Below, piece by piece: positions 13,398 to 22,232 of a stretch of 35,819 nucleotides of DNA; the stretch's first letter is position 1, and each line of letters opens with the position of its first letter. The DNA lies in NCBI GenBank assembly GCA_949292385.1, contig CASEZC010000026.1:1-35819 (forward strand). Reading direction: 5' to 3'. The translations under genes were made by a program, and so were the position numbers. The notes beneath the pieces are model-generated. The model was not told the origin of the DNA. It was given only the letters and a program-made list of their open reading frames with translations, and searched no databases. Source of the DNA: an uncultured Pseudomonadota bacterium (GTDB lineage: Bacteria; Pseudomonadota; Alphaproteobacteria; Rs-D84).

Positions 13398-16256
13398 ATG
13401 AGTGGCGTAATAAAAATTCGCGGTGCACGCGAAAATAATCTTAAAAATATTGATTTAGACATACCAAAAAATAAATTGGTGGTCTTTACTGGCGTATCCG
13501 GTTCTGGAAAGTCGTCATTGGCTTTTAATACTATTTATGCCGAAGGACAGCGCAGGTATGTAGAGTCTTTATCGTCTTATGCGCGCCAATTCTTGGATAT
13601 GCAAAAGAAACCAGACGTTGATACAATAGAAGGTTTGGCGCCGGCTATATCAATAGAACAAAAAACTACGTCTAAAAATCCTCGTTCAACGGTTGGTACG
13701 GTAACAGAAATTTATGATTATTTAAGATTGTTGTGGGCTCGTATAGGCGTCCCGCATTCGCCTGTAACTGGGTTGCCTATAAAGTCACAGACTATTGGGG
13801 AAATGGTTGATTGGACTTTGAAAATACCAGCCGGAACAAAAATATTTATAATGGCACCACTTGTTCGTGAAAGAAAAGGTGAGTATAAGAAGGAATTAGC
13901 GTTTTTGGTTAAACAGGGATATCAACGTGCAATAATAGATAATGAATTGTACGATTTATCGGCTGTTCCGCCATTAGATAAAAATAAAAAACATAGTATT
14001 TTTGTCATAGTTGACAGATTGCAAATACCAGCGCAAGATATAAAAGACTCTGATTTAGAAGATTTTAGATCCAGAATGTACTCTTCGTTTGAGGGGTCTT
14101 TGCGTTTGGTCCCTGGGTCTGTTTTGGTAAGACGCTTGGATACGAATGAGGATATTTTGTATTCTCAGAATTATGCATGTCCAGTAAGTGGCTTTACGGT
14201 ACCTAAAATAGAGCCTCGTTTATTTTCTTTTAATGCGCCTATGGGGGCATGTAGTGCTTGCGATGGATTGGGTGTGCAATTAAATATGTCGCCAGATTTG
14301 GTTATTCCTGACCCGTCAAAATCTATATTGGAAGGGGCAATTGCACCATGGTCGCGCGGTGGTATGTTGAGTCAGTTTGAACATTTGTTGGATGCTTTAC
14401 ATAAGAAATACAAAATACCTTTAACTAAACCGTGGCATACTTTAACTCCAGAACAAAAGAATTTAATTTTGTACGGCAGCGGTGACGAGCCTATAAAGAT
14501 AAATTGGAATGGTTTTGTTTACGAAAAACCTTATGAGGGCGTTATACCGAATATAGAAAGACGTTGGCGCGAATCAGATTCAGAAGCCATGCGAACAGAA
14601 CTTGCAAAGTATCAATCTGAAAAGCCATGTCCTGTTTGTCATGGAAAGCGCTTAAATATTCAAGCTTTGTGCGTAAAGATAAACGGTAAAGATATTATGG
14701 ACGTTTGTGATATGGCGGTTGATGATTCTTTGCGCTGGTTTGAAAATTTGCCGAACTGTTTGTCTAAAAAAGATAATGATATAGCCAGAATAATTCTTAA
14801 AGAAATTACAAGTCGTTTGCAGTTCTTGCAAAATGTTGGACTGGGATATTTAACCTTGTCCAGAATGTCTGGTACGTTGTCTGGTGGTGAAGCACAGCGT
14901 ATAAGATTGGCATCACAAATAGGAAGTGGCTTGTCAGGAGTTTTATACGTATTAGATGAACCATCTATAGGTTTGCATCAAAGTGATAACGATAAACTGT
15001 TAGATACTTTAAAAATGTTGCGAGATAAGGATAATACAGTAATCGTTGTCGAACACGATGAAGATGCTATGCGGGCCGCTGATTTCTTGGTAGATATTGG
15101 TCGTGGCGCCGGGGTAAATGGTGGTAATGTTGTTGCAGCAGGAAAACCAGAAGACGTTATAAAGTGTAAAGACTCTTTGACTGGTTTATATTTGTCGGGG
15201 GCCAGAAAAATAGAAGTTCCTAAAACTCGTCGTAAGGGTAATGGGAATGTAATTTCTGTTTGCGGTGCATGTGAAAATAACTTAAAAAATATTAATGTAG
15301 ATTTCCCGTTGGGCAAGTTCATTGCTTTGACTGGTGTTTCGGGGTCCGGAAAGTCAACATTGTTATTAGATACTTTATATCCTGCTTTAATGCGTGCGTT
15401 GTATAACAGTAAAATAGAAACTGGTAAGCACGATATTATTCGTGGTATGGAAAATGTTGATAAGGTCGTTGATATTGACCAGTCGCCAATAGGACGTACG
15501 CCACGCAGTAATCCTGCTACATATACCGGTGTTTTTTCTAATATAAGAGACTTCTTTGCAGGTTTGCCGGAATCCAAGGCACGTGGTTATACGTCTGGAC
15601 GCTTTTCTTTCAATGTAAAAGGTGGACGTTGCGAGGCTTGCCAAGGTGACGGTCAAATAAAGATAGAAATGAATTTCTTGGCAGACGTATATGTAGAATG
15701 TGATAAATGTCATGGTGCTAGATATAATGAAGAAACGTTGGCAGTAAAATATAAAGGTAAATCTATAGCAGACGTTTTAAATATGACTGTTGATGAGGCG
15801 TACAGATTCTTTGTTAATGTGCCGCAAATCGCAAGAAAGCTGGAACTTTTAAAACGAGTTGGTTTGGATTATATAAAACTTGGGCAGAGTTCTTTGGACT
15901 TGTCTGGTGGTGAGGCGCAAAGAATAAAGCTATCAAAAGAATTGGCTGCACGCAGCACGGGACAGACAATTTATATTCTTGATGAACCAACAACAGGTCT
16001 GCACTTTGAAGATATAAAAATGTTGTTATCTGTATTGCACGAGCTGGTTGACCAAGGAAATACTGTAATAGTAATTGAACATAATTTAGAAGTAATAAAA
16101 ACAGCGGATTGGATTATTGATTTGGGACCAACTGGTGGTGCAGGTGGCGGCAGGGTAATAGCAACAGGAACCCCAGAACAAGTTGCTGATAATCCAGAGT
16201 CTTTGACAGGAAAATATTTAAAGAAGTATCTGGACAAATCGCCAAAGAAAAAATAA
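13398..16256 (+). CDS. uvrA: UvrABC system protein A
   Basis: A 952-residue full-length excision-repair ATPase that scans DNA for damage with UvrB. Two ABC modules are visible, each with Walker A ([28 protein letters not shown]), signature (LSGGEAQRI twice) and Walker B ([22 protein letters not shown]). The C-terminal zinc module has both pairs (CEACQGDG and CDKCHGA). The first zinc module reads CPVSGF before CSACDGLG, so one of four cysteines is serine; I recall this form from alphaproteobacterial UvrA proteins. The start is leaderless. It is followed 24 nt later by the SRP54 M-domain gene, with no terminator between, so the two may be cotranscribed. Confidence 0.97.
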   Translation: MSGVIKIRGARENNLKNIDLDIPKNKLVVFTGVSGSGKSSLAFNTIYAEGQRRYVESLSSYARQFLDMQKKPDVDTIEGLAPAISIEQKTTSKNPRSTVGTVTEIYDYLRLLWARIGVPHSPVTGLPIKSQTIGEMVDWTLKIPAGTKIFIMAPLVRERKGEYKKELAFLVKQGYQRAIIDNELYDLSAVPPLDKNKKHSIFVIVDRLQIPAQDIKDSDLEDFRSRMYSSFEGSLRLVPGSVLVRRLDTNEDILYSQNYACPVSGFTVPKIEPRLFSFNAPMGACSACDGLGVQLNMSPDLVIPDPSKSILEGAIAPWSRGGMLSQFEHLLDALHKKYKIPLTKPWHTLTPEQKNLILYGSGDEPIKINWNGFVYEKPYEGVIPNIERRWRESDSEAMRTELAKYQSEKPCPVCHGKRLNIQALCVKINGKDIMDVCDMAVDDSLRWFENLPNCLSKKDNDIARIILKEITSRLQFLQNVGLGYLTLSRMSGTLSGGEAQRIRLASQIGSGLSGVLYVLDEPSIGLHQSDNDKLLDTLKMLRDKDNTVIVVEHDEDAMRAADFLVDIGRGAGVNGGNVVAAGKPEDVIKCKDSLTGLYLSGARKIEVPKTRRKGNGNVISVCGACENNLKNINVDFPLGKFIALTGVSGSGKSTLLLDTLYPALMRALYNSKIETGKHDIIRGMENVDKVVDIDQSPIGRTPRSNPATYTGVFSNIRDFFAGLPESKARGYTSGRFSFNVKGGRCEACQGDGQIKIEMNFLADVYVECDKCHGARYNEETLAVKYKGKSIADVLNMTVDEAYRFFVNVPQIARKLELLKRVGLDYIKLGQSSLDLSGGEAQRIKLSKELAARSTGQTIYILDEPTTGLHFEDIKMLLSVLHELVDQGNTVIVIEHNLEVIKTADWIIDLGPTGGAGGGRVIATGTPEQVADNPESLTGKYLKKYLDKSPKKK

Positions 16257-16280
16257 ACTGTAAGTAAAAGGAGTAAACGT

Positions 16281-16787
16281 ATGTTTGGTTTCGGAAAAAA
16301 GAAAGTCGAAAAAAATGATAATGTCGTTACAGAACCACAAATCGATGAAAAAGAATTAAAAAAGATGGAAGAAAAGTTGCCAAGTGGTATGAAAGAAACT
16401 GCACAGCGCATGATGTCTGGTCAGTTTGATATGAATGATATGTTGGTACAGTTAAAACAGATAAAGAAAATGAGCAATTTTAGTGGACTGTTGAAAATGG
16501 TTCCTGGTATGTCTGGTGCAGTGTCTGCGATGAAAGAAAAAATAAAAGATGGCAGTGTAGATGCGCAGATTAAAATACTTGAAGCTATGACTGCAGAAGA
16601 ACGTGCAGACCCAGAAAAAATCTTTGCGAATGCGAAGACTCGTATTGCAGAAACTGCAGGTTGTACGGTTCGTGATGTAGAACATATGATTAAGCAGTAT
16701 ACTAAAATGCGTCAGCAGATGGCTATGATTCAAAGAATGGGGGGGATGGAAGCCGTCATGGAAAAACTAAAAAAGTCAGGGAATTAA
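16281..16787 (+). CDS. Stand-alone SRP54/Ffh M-domain-like protein
   Basis: A 168-residue, methionine-rich protein. After a charged 40-residue lead it follows the M domain of Ffh: FDMNDMLVQLKQIKKM, LLKMVPGM, AMTAEERADPEKI, then the helix-turn-helix TRIAETAGCTVRDVEHMIKQY and a Met-rich tail. Ffh normally carries an N-terminal NG GTPase of about 300 residues; none is present, and the upstream space is filled by uvrA. The conserved RNA-binding motif (RxRRIAxGSG in Ffh) reads AKTRIAETAG, so key Arg and Gly/Ser positions are lost. It has a strong ribosome binding site (AAAGGAG) and a clean reading frame, so it is not simply debris. It could be one part of a split SRP, an M-domain paralogue with a new partner, or a signal-sequence binder. 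The next gene starts 2 nt after its stop. Confidence 0.75.
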   Translation: MFGFGKKKVEKNDNVVTEPQIDEKELKKMEEKLPSGMKETAQRMMSGQFDMNDMLVQLKQIKKMSNFSGLLKMVPGMSGAVSAMKEKIKDGSVDAQIKILEAMTAEERADPEKIFANAKTRIAETAGCTVRDVEHMIKQYTKMRQQMAMIQRMGGMEAVMEKLKKSGN

Positions 16788-16789
16788 AA

Positions 16790-17098
16790 ATGGAATGGAA
16801 AAATTTAGGTGGTATCAAAAACTTTTTTAAAAGCATTTTCGTAACTAATCCAATCGCAGTTGATGCGCCAAAAGCCGTTTATATGGATTTTAAAGATGCA
16901 GGCCGTGTATTGATGAGCTATGATGTAGAAGTAAAATATGAAGATGATGTAAAAAGAACATTTTCTTTTTCTGTAGAAGAAAGAAAGTTGGGGTTGTCAC
17001 CTCGTAGACGCGCTTTGAAAAGAGCAATAGATTTTTATAGAAAGAAAAAAACAGAAATAGAAAATAAGAAAAACTCTCTGAGACAACGCGTGATATAG
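16790..17098 (+). CDS. Small basic protein of unknown function between the M-domain gene and rlmE
   Basis: A 102-residue soluble protein not matching any family I recognise. The N-terminal half is predicted beta (AVYMDFKDAGRVLMSYDVEVKYED, a short strand pair) and the C-terminal half is a strongly basic helix (SPRRRALKRAIDFYRKKK), which would suit RNA or ribosome contact. AGGG sits about 8 nt before the ATG within the end of the upstream gene, and only two bases separate the genes, so translation is coupled to the M-domain protein. Its stop codon overlaps the -10 of rlmE. A role as partner of the M-domain protein is inference from context. Confidence 0.65.
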   Translation: MEWKNLGGIKNFFKSIFVTNPIAVDAPKAVYMDFKDAGRVLMSYDVEVKYEDDVKRTFSFSVEERKLGLSPRRRALKRAIDFYRKKKTEIENKKNSLRQRVI

Positions 17099-17099
17099 T
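17091..17099 (+). promoter_or_regulatory. Extended -10 promoter of rlmE
   Basis: TG-A-TATAGT ending 6 nt before the ATG at 17106, overlapping the stop codon of the upstream gene. No clear -35. Predicts a leaderless rlmE mRNA besides any readthrough from uvrA. Confidence 0.45.
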
Positions 17100-17105
17100 T
17101 TTTAT

Positions 17106-17765
17106 ATGAAAATATTAAATAAGAAAATCGCATCAAAAAAATCTTCGGCGGCTTGGATTCAACGTCAGGCCGCTGATCCTTATGTTGCACGGGCTCATAA
17201 AGATGGTTACCGTGCAAGAGCGGCTTATAAGCTGATAGAAATAAATGAACGTTTTAAGTTCTTGAAAAATGGACAGGTCGTTGTTGATTTAGGCGCTGCC
17301 CCTGGGTCATGGACGCAGTATGTTGTAAGAACTTTCCCACGTTCAAAGGTTTTTGCGATGGATTTATTGGAAATTGTTCCAATACCAGACGTTGAGTTCT
17401 ATCAAGGTGATTTTACGTCTGATGAAGCTTTGCAATGGTTGGTCGAAAAGCTAAACTTGCCAGATGATGCAGCGAAAAATGGTACGGTAGACGTTGTCTT
17501 GTCTGATATGGCGCCAAATACGGTTGGGCATAAGAAAACAGACCATTTACGCCAAATGGTTTTATTGGAATATGCTTTTGATTTTGCTTTGCGTGCGTTA
17601 AAACCAGGTGGAACGTTTGTTGCTAAATCTTTTACTGGTGGAACAACGGGCGATTTATTAAAGCAGATAAAAGAAAAGTTTGAAACGGTTCATCATATTA
17701 AACCGCCTGCATCGCGTAAAGATTCTGTTGAAATGTTTATAGTCGCGCTGGGGTATAAAGGATAA
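17106..17765 (+). CDS. rlmE: 23S rRNA (uridine-2'-O)-methyltransferase RlmE (FtsJ/RrmJ)
   Basis: A 219-residue SAM-dependent methyltransferase that 2'-O-methylates U2552 in the A loop of 23S rRNA. Visible: the substrate-binding stretch YRARAAYKL with the first catalytic lysine, SAM motif VVDLGAAPGSW, DLLEI, catalytic aspartate in VLSDMAPN, second lysine in FVAKSF and glutamate in DSVEMF, completing the K-D-K-E tetrad. Length is typical. The gene lies 7 nt after the small basic protein and ends at a bidirectional terminator shared with rnhA, making it the last gene of the uvrA run. Confidence 0.93.
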   Translation: MKILNKKIASKKSSAAWIQRQAADPYVARAHKDGYRARAAYKLIEINERFKFLKNGQVVVDLGAAPGSWTQYVVRTFPRSKVFAMDLLEIVPIPDVEFYQGDFTSDEALQWLVEKLNLPDDAAKNGTVDVVLSDMAPNTVGHKKTDHLRQMVLLEYAFDFALRALKPGGTFVAKSFTGGTTGDLLKQIKEKFETVHHIKPPASRKDSVEMFIVALGYKG

Positions 17766-17797
17766 TAAAAAACACCCATTTGGTGGGTGTTTTTTTA
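17764..17797. terminator. Bidirectional terminator rlmE / rnhA
   Basis: ACACCCA (17772-17778) / TGGGTGT (17784-17790), A run on the left and TTTTTT on the right; convergent genes. Confidence 0.85.
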
Positions 17798-18220
17798 AGC
17801 ATTCATTGCAGCTGTTCTGGCCAGTTCATCACACCGTTCATTCATTTCATTGCCGGCGTGTCCCTTTACCCATACCCAATGTATTTTTTTGCCCTGAGAT
17901 ACAGAGTCTAGCTGTTGCCACAATTCTTTGTTTTTTACAGGTTTATTTGCCCCTGTTTTCCAGTTGTTATTCTTCCACTGTGCAAGCCATAATTGCATTC
18001 CGTTTTTTACGTATTGGCTGTCTGTGTGAATTTCAAGTTCGTCATGATGACGGGCGGCACTTAATGCGCGAATTACGGCAGTCAATTCCATTCTGTTGTT
18101 TGTTGTGTCTTTTTCGCCGCCACTACGTTCGGCAGTTTCTTTGCCGTTTGTTGCAACAAAAGCCCATCCGCCAGGACCGGGATTCCCCAAGCAACTACCA
18201 TCTGTCCATATTTTTAACAT
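17795..18220 (-). CDS. rnhA: Ribonuclease HI
   Basis: A 141-residue RNase HI that cleaves RNA in RNA-DNA hybrids. The four catalytic carboxylates are present: D in WTDGSCLGNPG, E in NRMELTAV, D in HTDSQYV, and D in NERCDELA; the handle helix region LAQWKNNNWKT and VKGHAGNEMNE are also there. I start at 18220 (MLKIWTDGS) and not at the upstream ATG near 18277, because AAGGA lies just before it and the longer form would overlap tkt. Divergent from tkt over 36 bp. Confidence 0.95.
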   Translation of the reverse strand: MLKIWTDGSCLGNPGPGGWAFVATNGKETAERSGGEKDTTNNRMELTAVIRALSAARHHDELEIHTDSQYVKNGMQLWLAQWKNNNWKTGANKPVKNKELWQQLDSVSQGKKIHWVWVKGHAGNEMNERCDELARTAAMNA

Positions 18221-18239
18221 TTTTAATTTCCTTGTTTTA

Positions 18240-18249
18240 TGATATAATA
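18240..18249. promoter_or_regulatory. Overlapping divergent -10 elements, tkt and rnhA
   Basis: Plus: TG-A-TATAAT with the hexamer at 18243-18248, 8 nt before the tkt ATG (leaderless). Minus: TATTAT at 18249-18244, giving rnhA a leader of about 16 nt with a ribosome binding site. The core GATATAATATC is nearly palindromic. Confidence 0.5.
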
Positions 18250-18256
18250 TCACAAA

Positions 18257-20044
18257 ATGAGATTTGATGCTAAACAATTAAAAGAAATGTCCGATGCTGT
18301 TAAGGCTTTTGCTTTGACGGCAGTGCGTTCTGCTGGCTCTGGTCATGTTGGTATTGTATTAGATGCGGCAGATATAATTACTTCTATTTATGCTAATTTT
18401 TTACGTCGTGGACAGGACAAATTTGTTCTGTCTGCAGGGCATGGCAGTGCCTTGTTATATTCTGTTTTGAAATTAGCAGGTTATGATATTCTTGATTTAA
18501 ATTCGTTTAGAAAAATTGGTGGGTTGCCTGGTCATCCAGAGTTTGGAATTGATGGCATTTTCGCAACAACTGGGCCTTTGGGGCAGGGAGTAGGAAATGC
18601 AGTTGGTTTGGCGTTGGCCGCAAAAATAAAAAAATCAGATGAAATTGTATATTGTTTATGCAGTGATGGCGATTTAATGGAAGGGGTTGCGCAAGAAGCA
18701 ATCGCTTTCGCTGGCAGGTATAAGCTGGATAATCTTGTTTTGCTTTGGGATGATAATGGAATAAGTATAGATGGCGCGGCTTTGACGGATATTAATATGT
18801 CAGAACGTATGCAGGCAGCAGGGTGGTCTGTTTTAAAAATTCCTGGTAACGATTTTAATAAAATTGATAAGGCATTAAATTATGCATCGATTAATGACTG
18901 TATGCCTACGTTTATACAATGTAAAACAGTTATAGGTAAAGATTCTAGTTTGGCTGGTTCTTCCGCTGCACATGGGTATTCTTTGTCTGACGAAGAAATG
19001 GGACAGCTTATAAGTCAGTTCGATTCTTTGTCAGGACAAAAATTATGGGCTTCTGTCGCAAAAGATGCGCCTGCTAAATATATTTTAAATCGTGCAGATG
19101 TTTGTCCTAAAACTGTAAAAGCTCCGATTGTAAATAAGGATATTTCTACTCGTGAATTATCGGGGATGTTTTTAGAATCTTTGGTTGCTAGTGGTGTTAA
19201 TTTGGTCGGTGGCAGTGCTGATTTGTCCGGCAGTACCAGCGCAAAAACTAAAGCACATGTTGTTATAGGCCCGCGAAAATTTGAAGGAAATTTTGTTAAT
19301 TATGGTGTTCGTGAACACGCAATGGGCGCAATTATGAATGGTATGGCTGTTGCTGGGTTACGACCGTATGGTTCTACATTTTTGGTGTTTAGTGATTATA
19401 TGCGTCCTGCAATACGATTGGCAGCGTTGTCTAAGTTGCCTGTGATTTATTTGTTTACTCATGATAGTATTGCTGTTGGGGCGGATGGGCCGACTCATCA
19501 ACCTGTTGAACAATTGGCTTCTTTACGTTTAATGCCAGGGTTAAATGTTTTTAGACCGTGTAATGCACAGGAAATAAAGTTTGCTTGGTGTAGGGCGATT
19601 GCTGAAACAGAAAGGCCGACAGCGATAATATTATCTCGTCAAAAAATTAAGCAAATTAATACTCCAGATGATGTAGATTTGTCTTGTGGTGGATATATTA
19701 TAAAGCCTGCAGAAAAGCGTCGTGTACGTGCTACTATAATTGCAACGGGCAGTGAAGTTCCGTTGGCTGTTGCGGTTGCAGAGAAATTAGGAAATGATGT
19801 TCAAGTCGTCAGCATGCCTTCTGTAGAACTGTTCCGTATGCAAGATGAAGCGTATAAAAAGTCCGTGTTAAAAGGTTATGTTATAGCTATTGAAGCTTCT
19901 GCTAGTGCGCCTTGGTTTGAATTTGCAGATGCGGTTGTCGGAATAGATTCTTTCGGTGTGTCTGGTAGTGGCGAAGATGTTTATAAATATTTTGGATTTG
20001 ACATAGATACGATTGTGCGCGATATTTCTAAAAAATTAAAATAA
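18257..20044 (+). CDS. tkt: Transketolase
   Basis: A 595-residue thiamine-diphosphate enzyme moving two-carbon units in the non-oxidative pentose-phosphate pathway. The ThDP motif runs CSDGDLMEG to DDNGISIDG; SGHVG and TTGPLGQG are substrate/cofactor loops; the catalytic glutamate is in NYGVREHAMGA; FLVFSDYMRP and HDSIAVGADGPTHQPVEQ lie in the pyrimidine domain. It is about 60 residues shorter than E. coli TktA but keeps all three domains in one chain. No ribosome binding site: the extended -10 ends 8 nt before the ATG. Followed 5 nt later by the YgjP-like gene. Confidence 0.93.
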   Translation: MRFDAKQLKEMSDAVKAFALTAVRSAGSGHVGIVLDAADIITSIYANFLRRGQDKFVLSAGHGSALLYSVLKLAGYDILDLNSFRKIGGLPGHPEFGIDGIFATTGPLGQGVGNAVGLALAAKIKKSDEIVYCLCSDGDLMEGVAQEAIAFAGRYKLDNLVLLWDDNGISIDGAALTDINMSERMQAAGWSVLKIPGNDFNKIDKALNYASINDCMPTFIQCKTVIGKDSSLAGSSAAHGYSLSDEEMGQLISQFDSLSGQKLWASVAKDAPAKYILNRADVCPKTVKAPIVNKDISTRELSGMFLESLVASGVNLVGGSADLSGSTSAKTKAHVVIGPRKFEGNFVNYGVREHAMGAIMNGMAVAGLRPYGSTFLVFSDYMRPAIRLAALSKLPVIYLFTHDSIAVGADGPTHQPVEQLASLRLMPGLNVFRPCNAQEIKFAWCRAIAETERPTAIILSRQKIKQINTPDDVDLSCGGYIIKPAEKRRVRATIIATGSEVPLAVAVAEKLGNDVQVVSMPSVELFRMQDEAYKKSVLKGYVIAIEASASAPWFEFADAVVGIDSFGVSGSGEDVYKYFGFDIDTIVRDISKKLK

Positions 20045-20049
20045 CATTA

Positions 20050-20757
20050 ATGTCAGATTATGAATTTGTTTTATCGTCAGGGGAGGCTGTCCCTGTTGTT
20101 ATTCGTTCGCGTCGTGGACTGCGAAATATAACCTTGCGTCCGAAAACACAACCAGTACGCGAAATTGTTATTTCTAAACCTTGGTTAACGCCGAATTTAT
20201 CTGCAGTTAGATTTTTGGAACAAAAGCGTGTATGGTGCGAACGTATATTTGCAAAAGCTCCGATTAAACAAAAAATAGTTTCTGGCGATATCATAGAATT
20301 TTTAGGAAAAAAAGTAGAAATAAAACATGATGAATCGCGTCGTGGAAATGAATTCATAGAATGTGATAATGGAACTTGTGTGCTAATAGTTGGCGGTAAT
20401 GCCGATATGTTAGAGCGTAGGGTAAGAGATTTTATAAAAAGTCAGTTTTTATTGTCGGTAAAGCAAATTATAAGAACTGTGCCAAGGGAATTTTGGCCAA
20501 GCAGGGTCGCTGTTCGCGATACGTCTTCGCGTTGGGGCAGTTGTTCTAGTTCTGGAACTATGTCTTTTTCATGGAGGCTTGCATTTGCTCCGCCAGAGGT
20601 TATGAGATATGTTGTAATGCATGAATTGGCACATAAAAAACATATGGATCATTCACCGGCTTTTTGGCATCAAGTTTCCGAGTTGTATGGGTTTGGTGTA
20701 GAACGAGCAAAACGCTGGTTAAATCAATATGGAGCGCAATTACACACATATTTTTAA
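20050..20757 (+). CDS. YgjP-like zinc metalloprotein (DUF45)
   Basis: A 235-residue protein. The C-terminal half has the family hallmark: TSSRWGSCSSSGTMSFSWRL, then AFAPPEVMRYVVMHELAH (HExxH zinc motif) and HMDHSPAFW, which carries the further zinc ligand region. The N-terminal half is the usual beta domain with IVISKPW and the arginine-rich ITLRP. Proteins of this family resemble wss1/SprT-type metallopeptidases; E. coli YgjP has been described as a nucleotide pyrophosphatase, so the reaction is uncertain. Five bases separate it from tkt, so it is probably cotranscribed. Confidence 0.85.
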   Translation: MSDYEFVLSSGEAVPVVIRSRRGLRNITLRPKTQPVREIVISKPWLTPNLSAVRFLEQKRVWCERIFAKAPIKQKIVSGDIIEFLGKKVEIKHDESRRGNEFIECDNGTCVLIVGGNADMLERRVRDFIKSQFLLSVKQIIRTVPREFWPSRVAVRDTSSRWGSCSSSGTMSFSWRLAFAPPEVMRYVVMHELAHKKHMDHSPAFWHQVSELYGFGVERAKRWLNQYGAQLHTYF

Positions 20758-20831
20758 TCTTGAAATTTGAAAAATATATCGTAAAATCAAATCATGATTT
20801 CAAATTTGTTGTTTCTTTTTCATTTGCATCA

Positions 20832-20850
20832 CGCCCTGTTGGGCGACTGT
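20832..20850 (+). terminator. Possible weak terminator after the YgjP-like gene
   Basis: CGCCC (20832-20836) TGTT GGGCG (20841-20845), followed by ACTGTTTAT; only a poor T run, so it may be an mRNA end stem and not a strong terminator. Confidence 0.35.
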
Positions 20851-20876
20851 TTATAGCGTTTTATTTATTTTTGTGA

Positions 20877-20897
20877 TATAATTGACACTAATGTGTC
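20877..20897 (+). promoter_or_regulatory. hisS promoter with operator-like inverted repeat
   Basis: TATAAT (20877-20882) is followed directly by GACACTAATGTGTC (20884-20897), a 5-bp inverted repeat over the predicted start site. The core ACACTAATGTGT differs by one base from the repeat after the -10 at 167-178. Confidence 0.5.
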
Positions 20898-20935
20898 GTA
20901 GATTTTTTGATGTTATATAAAATAGGACTTAAAAA

Positions 20936-22231
20936 ATGGATTTAAAACCAACAAAAACATTATCGGGATTTATAGAATTGTTGCCTCTGCAACAGCGTTG
21001 CTTTGACGAGTGTGCAATGCGTATGCAAAAAGTTTTAAAAACCGCTGGTTTTGCACATTTGGATTTACCTGCAATAGAACGCGCAGAAGTTTTGACAGAT
21101 AAAGATAATTGGGATGAAATAGAAACACAAATGTTTTTGTTCCAAAAAGGTGATACTAAAATGGGACTTAGATATGATGGAACTGTCGGACTTTCAAGAT
21201 ATGTTGCAGGTCATATGAATGATTTAGTTTTTCCTTTCCGTGCATATCAATTTGCACGTAATTATCGTGGTGAACGCCCACAACGTGGCAGATATCGTGA
21301 ATTTTATCAGATGGATTTAGATATAATGGGTATAGATAATTTGTCTGAAAATTATGACGCAGAAATTGTGGCTACGTTGGCAGATGCTTATAAATCTGTA
21401 GAAGAATTTATAGGGCCGGTAAATGTTCGTATTGGTAACAGAAGATTTTGGAATGCTATGTTTGCGTATTTAGGTTTAAATGATGCGCAACAGCGTGCAG
21501 CGTTTGTTTTAATTGATAAAAAAGATAAAATAAAAGATTTTTATGAAGGCTTGGTTGAAGAAACCGGTGAACGTGCTGCAAAAGAAATAAATAAAGTATT
21601 TACAGATGGTTATAAGTGTTTTGCAGATGCGTCAGATGCTTTAAAATCTGCTGTTGCAGAATTAGATAAATTTATGGAATTGTTAGATTCCATGGGAATA
21701 AAAAATGCTCAGATAGATTTAGGAATAATGCGTGGACATGCTTATTACACTGGTATTGTTTTTGAATTTTTCTTAGATAATTTCCCAGAACTTGGTGCTA
21801 TTGGTGGTGGTGGAAGATATGAAGATTTAGCGTCTAAGTTTTCTAAGACTAAAATTATTGGGGTAGGGGCAGCTGTTGGCTTTTCTAGATTAATGGTTGC
21901 GCTGTTGGATGAAAATAAAATAGATTTGTCTAAGTTTGAACGTCCTGTAAAAGCTGCTGTTCTGGTTATGGGGGGCGAACAAGTTTCTTTTGCAATGTCT
22001 GTTTTGGCAGAATTACGTAAAGCCGGCATTTCTGCGGTTCCTTATTTGGATGCAGATAAGAAATTCAAAAATCAAATAGAGTTTTCTGATAAAATAAAGG
22101 CTGATTTTAGTATAATAATTGGTGAAAATGAAAGAGTTGCAAATGTTTTGACTGTAAAAGATATGAATACAGGACAACAACAAAACATAACTTTGGATGA
22201 AACGTTAAAATTGTTAAATATGGTAAAGTAA
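20936..22231 (+). CDS. hisS: Histidyl-tRNA synthetase, divergent type
   Basis: A 431-residue class II synthetase charging tRNA-His. Motif 1 region is around GFAHLDLPAIE, LRYDGTVGLSRYV replaces the common LRPEGT-type stretch, motif 2 is RNYRGERPQRGRYREFYQ, the His-specific loop reads MRGHAYYTGIVFEFF (usual form RGLDYYTG), and motif 3 is GFSRLMVALL. The C-terminal 90 residues form the anticodon-binding domain (AAVLVMGGEQVSFAMSVLAELRKAGI), so it is a synthetase and not the shorter HisZ regulatory paralogue. Ribosome binding site AGGA lies before the ATG. prfA starts 1 nt after the stop, so they form one operon. Confidence 0.88.
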   Translation: MDLKPTKTLSGFIELLPLQQRCFDECAMRMQKVLKTAGFAHLDLPAIERAEVLTDKDNWDEIETQMFLFQKGDTKMGLRYDGTVGLSRYVAGHMNDLVFPFRAYQFARNYRGERPQRGRYREFYQMDLDIMGIDNLSENYDAEIVATLADAYKSVEEFIGPVNVRIGNRRFWNAMFAYLGLNDAQQRAAFVLIDKKDKIKDFYEGLVEETGERAAKEINKVFTDGYKCFADASDALKSAVAELDKFMELLDSMGIKNAQIDLGIMRGHAYYTGIVFEFFLDNFPELGAIGGGGRYEDLASKFSKTKIIGVGAAVGFSRLMVALLDENKIDLSKFERPVKAAVLVMGGEQVSFAMSVLAELRKAGISAVPYLDADKKFKNQIEFSDKIKADFSIIIGENERVANVLTVKDMNTGQQQNITLDETLKLLNMVK

Positions 22232-22232
22232 T

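Noticed and set aside
14978-15577. 199-residue antisense frame inside uvrA
   Set aside because: Shadow of the uvrA reading frame; no ribosome binding site, low-complexity composition, and no family features.
20762-20806. AAATTTGA/TCAAATTT inverted repeat as a terminator
   Set aside because: AT-only stem with a long loop; likely chance in this composition.
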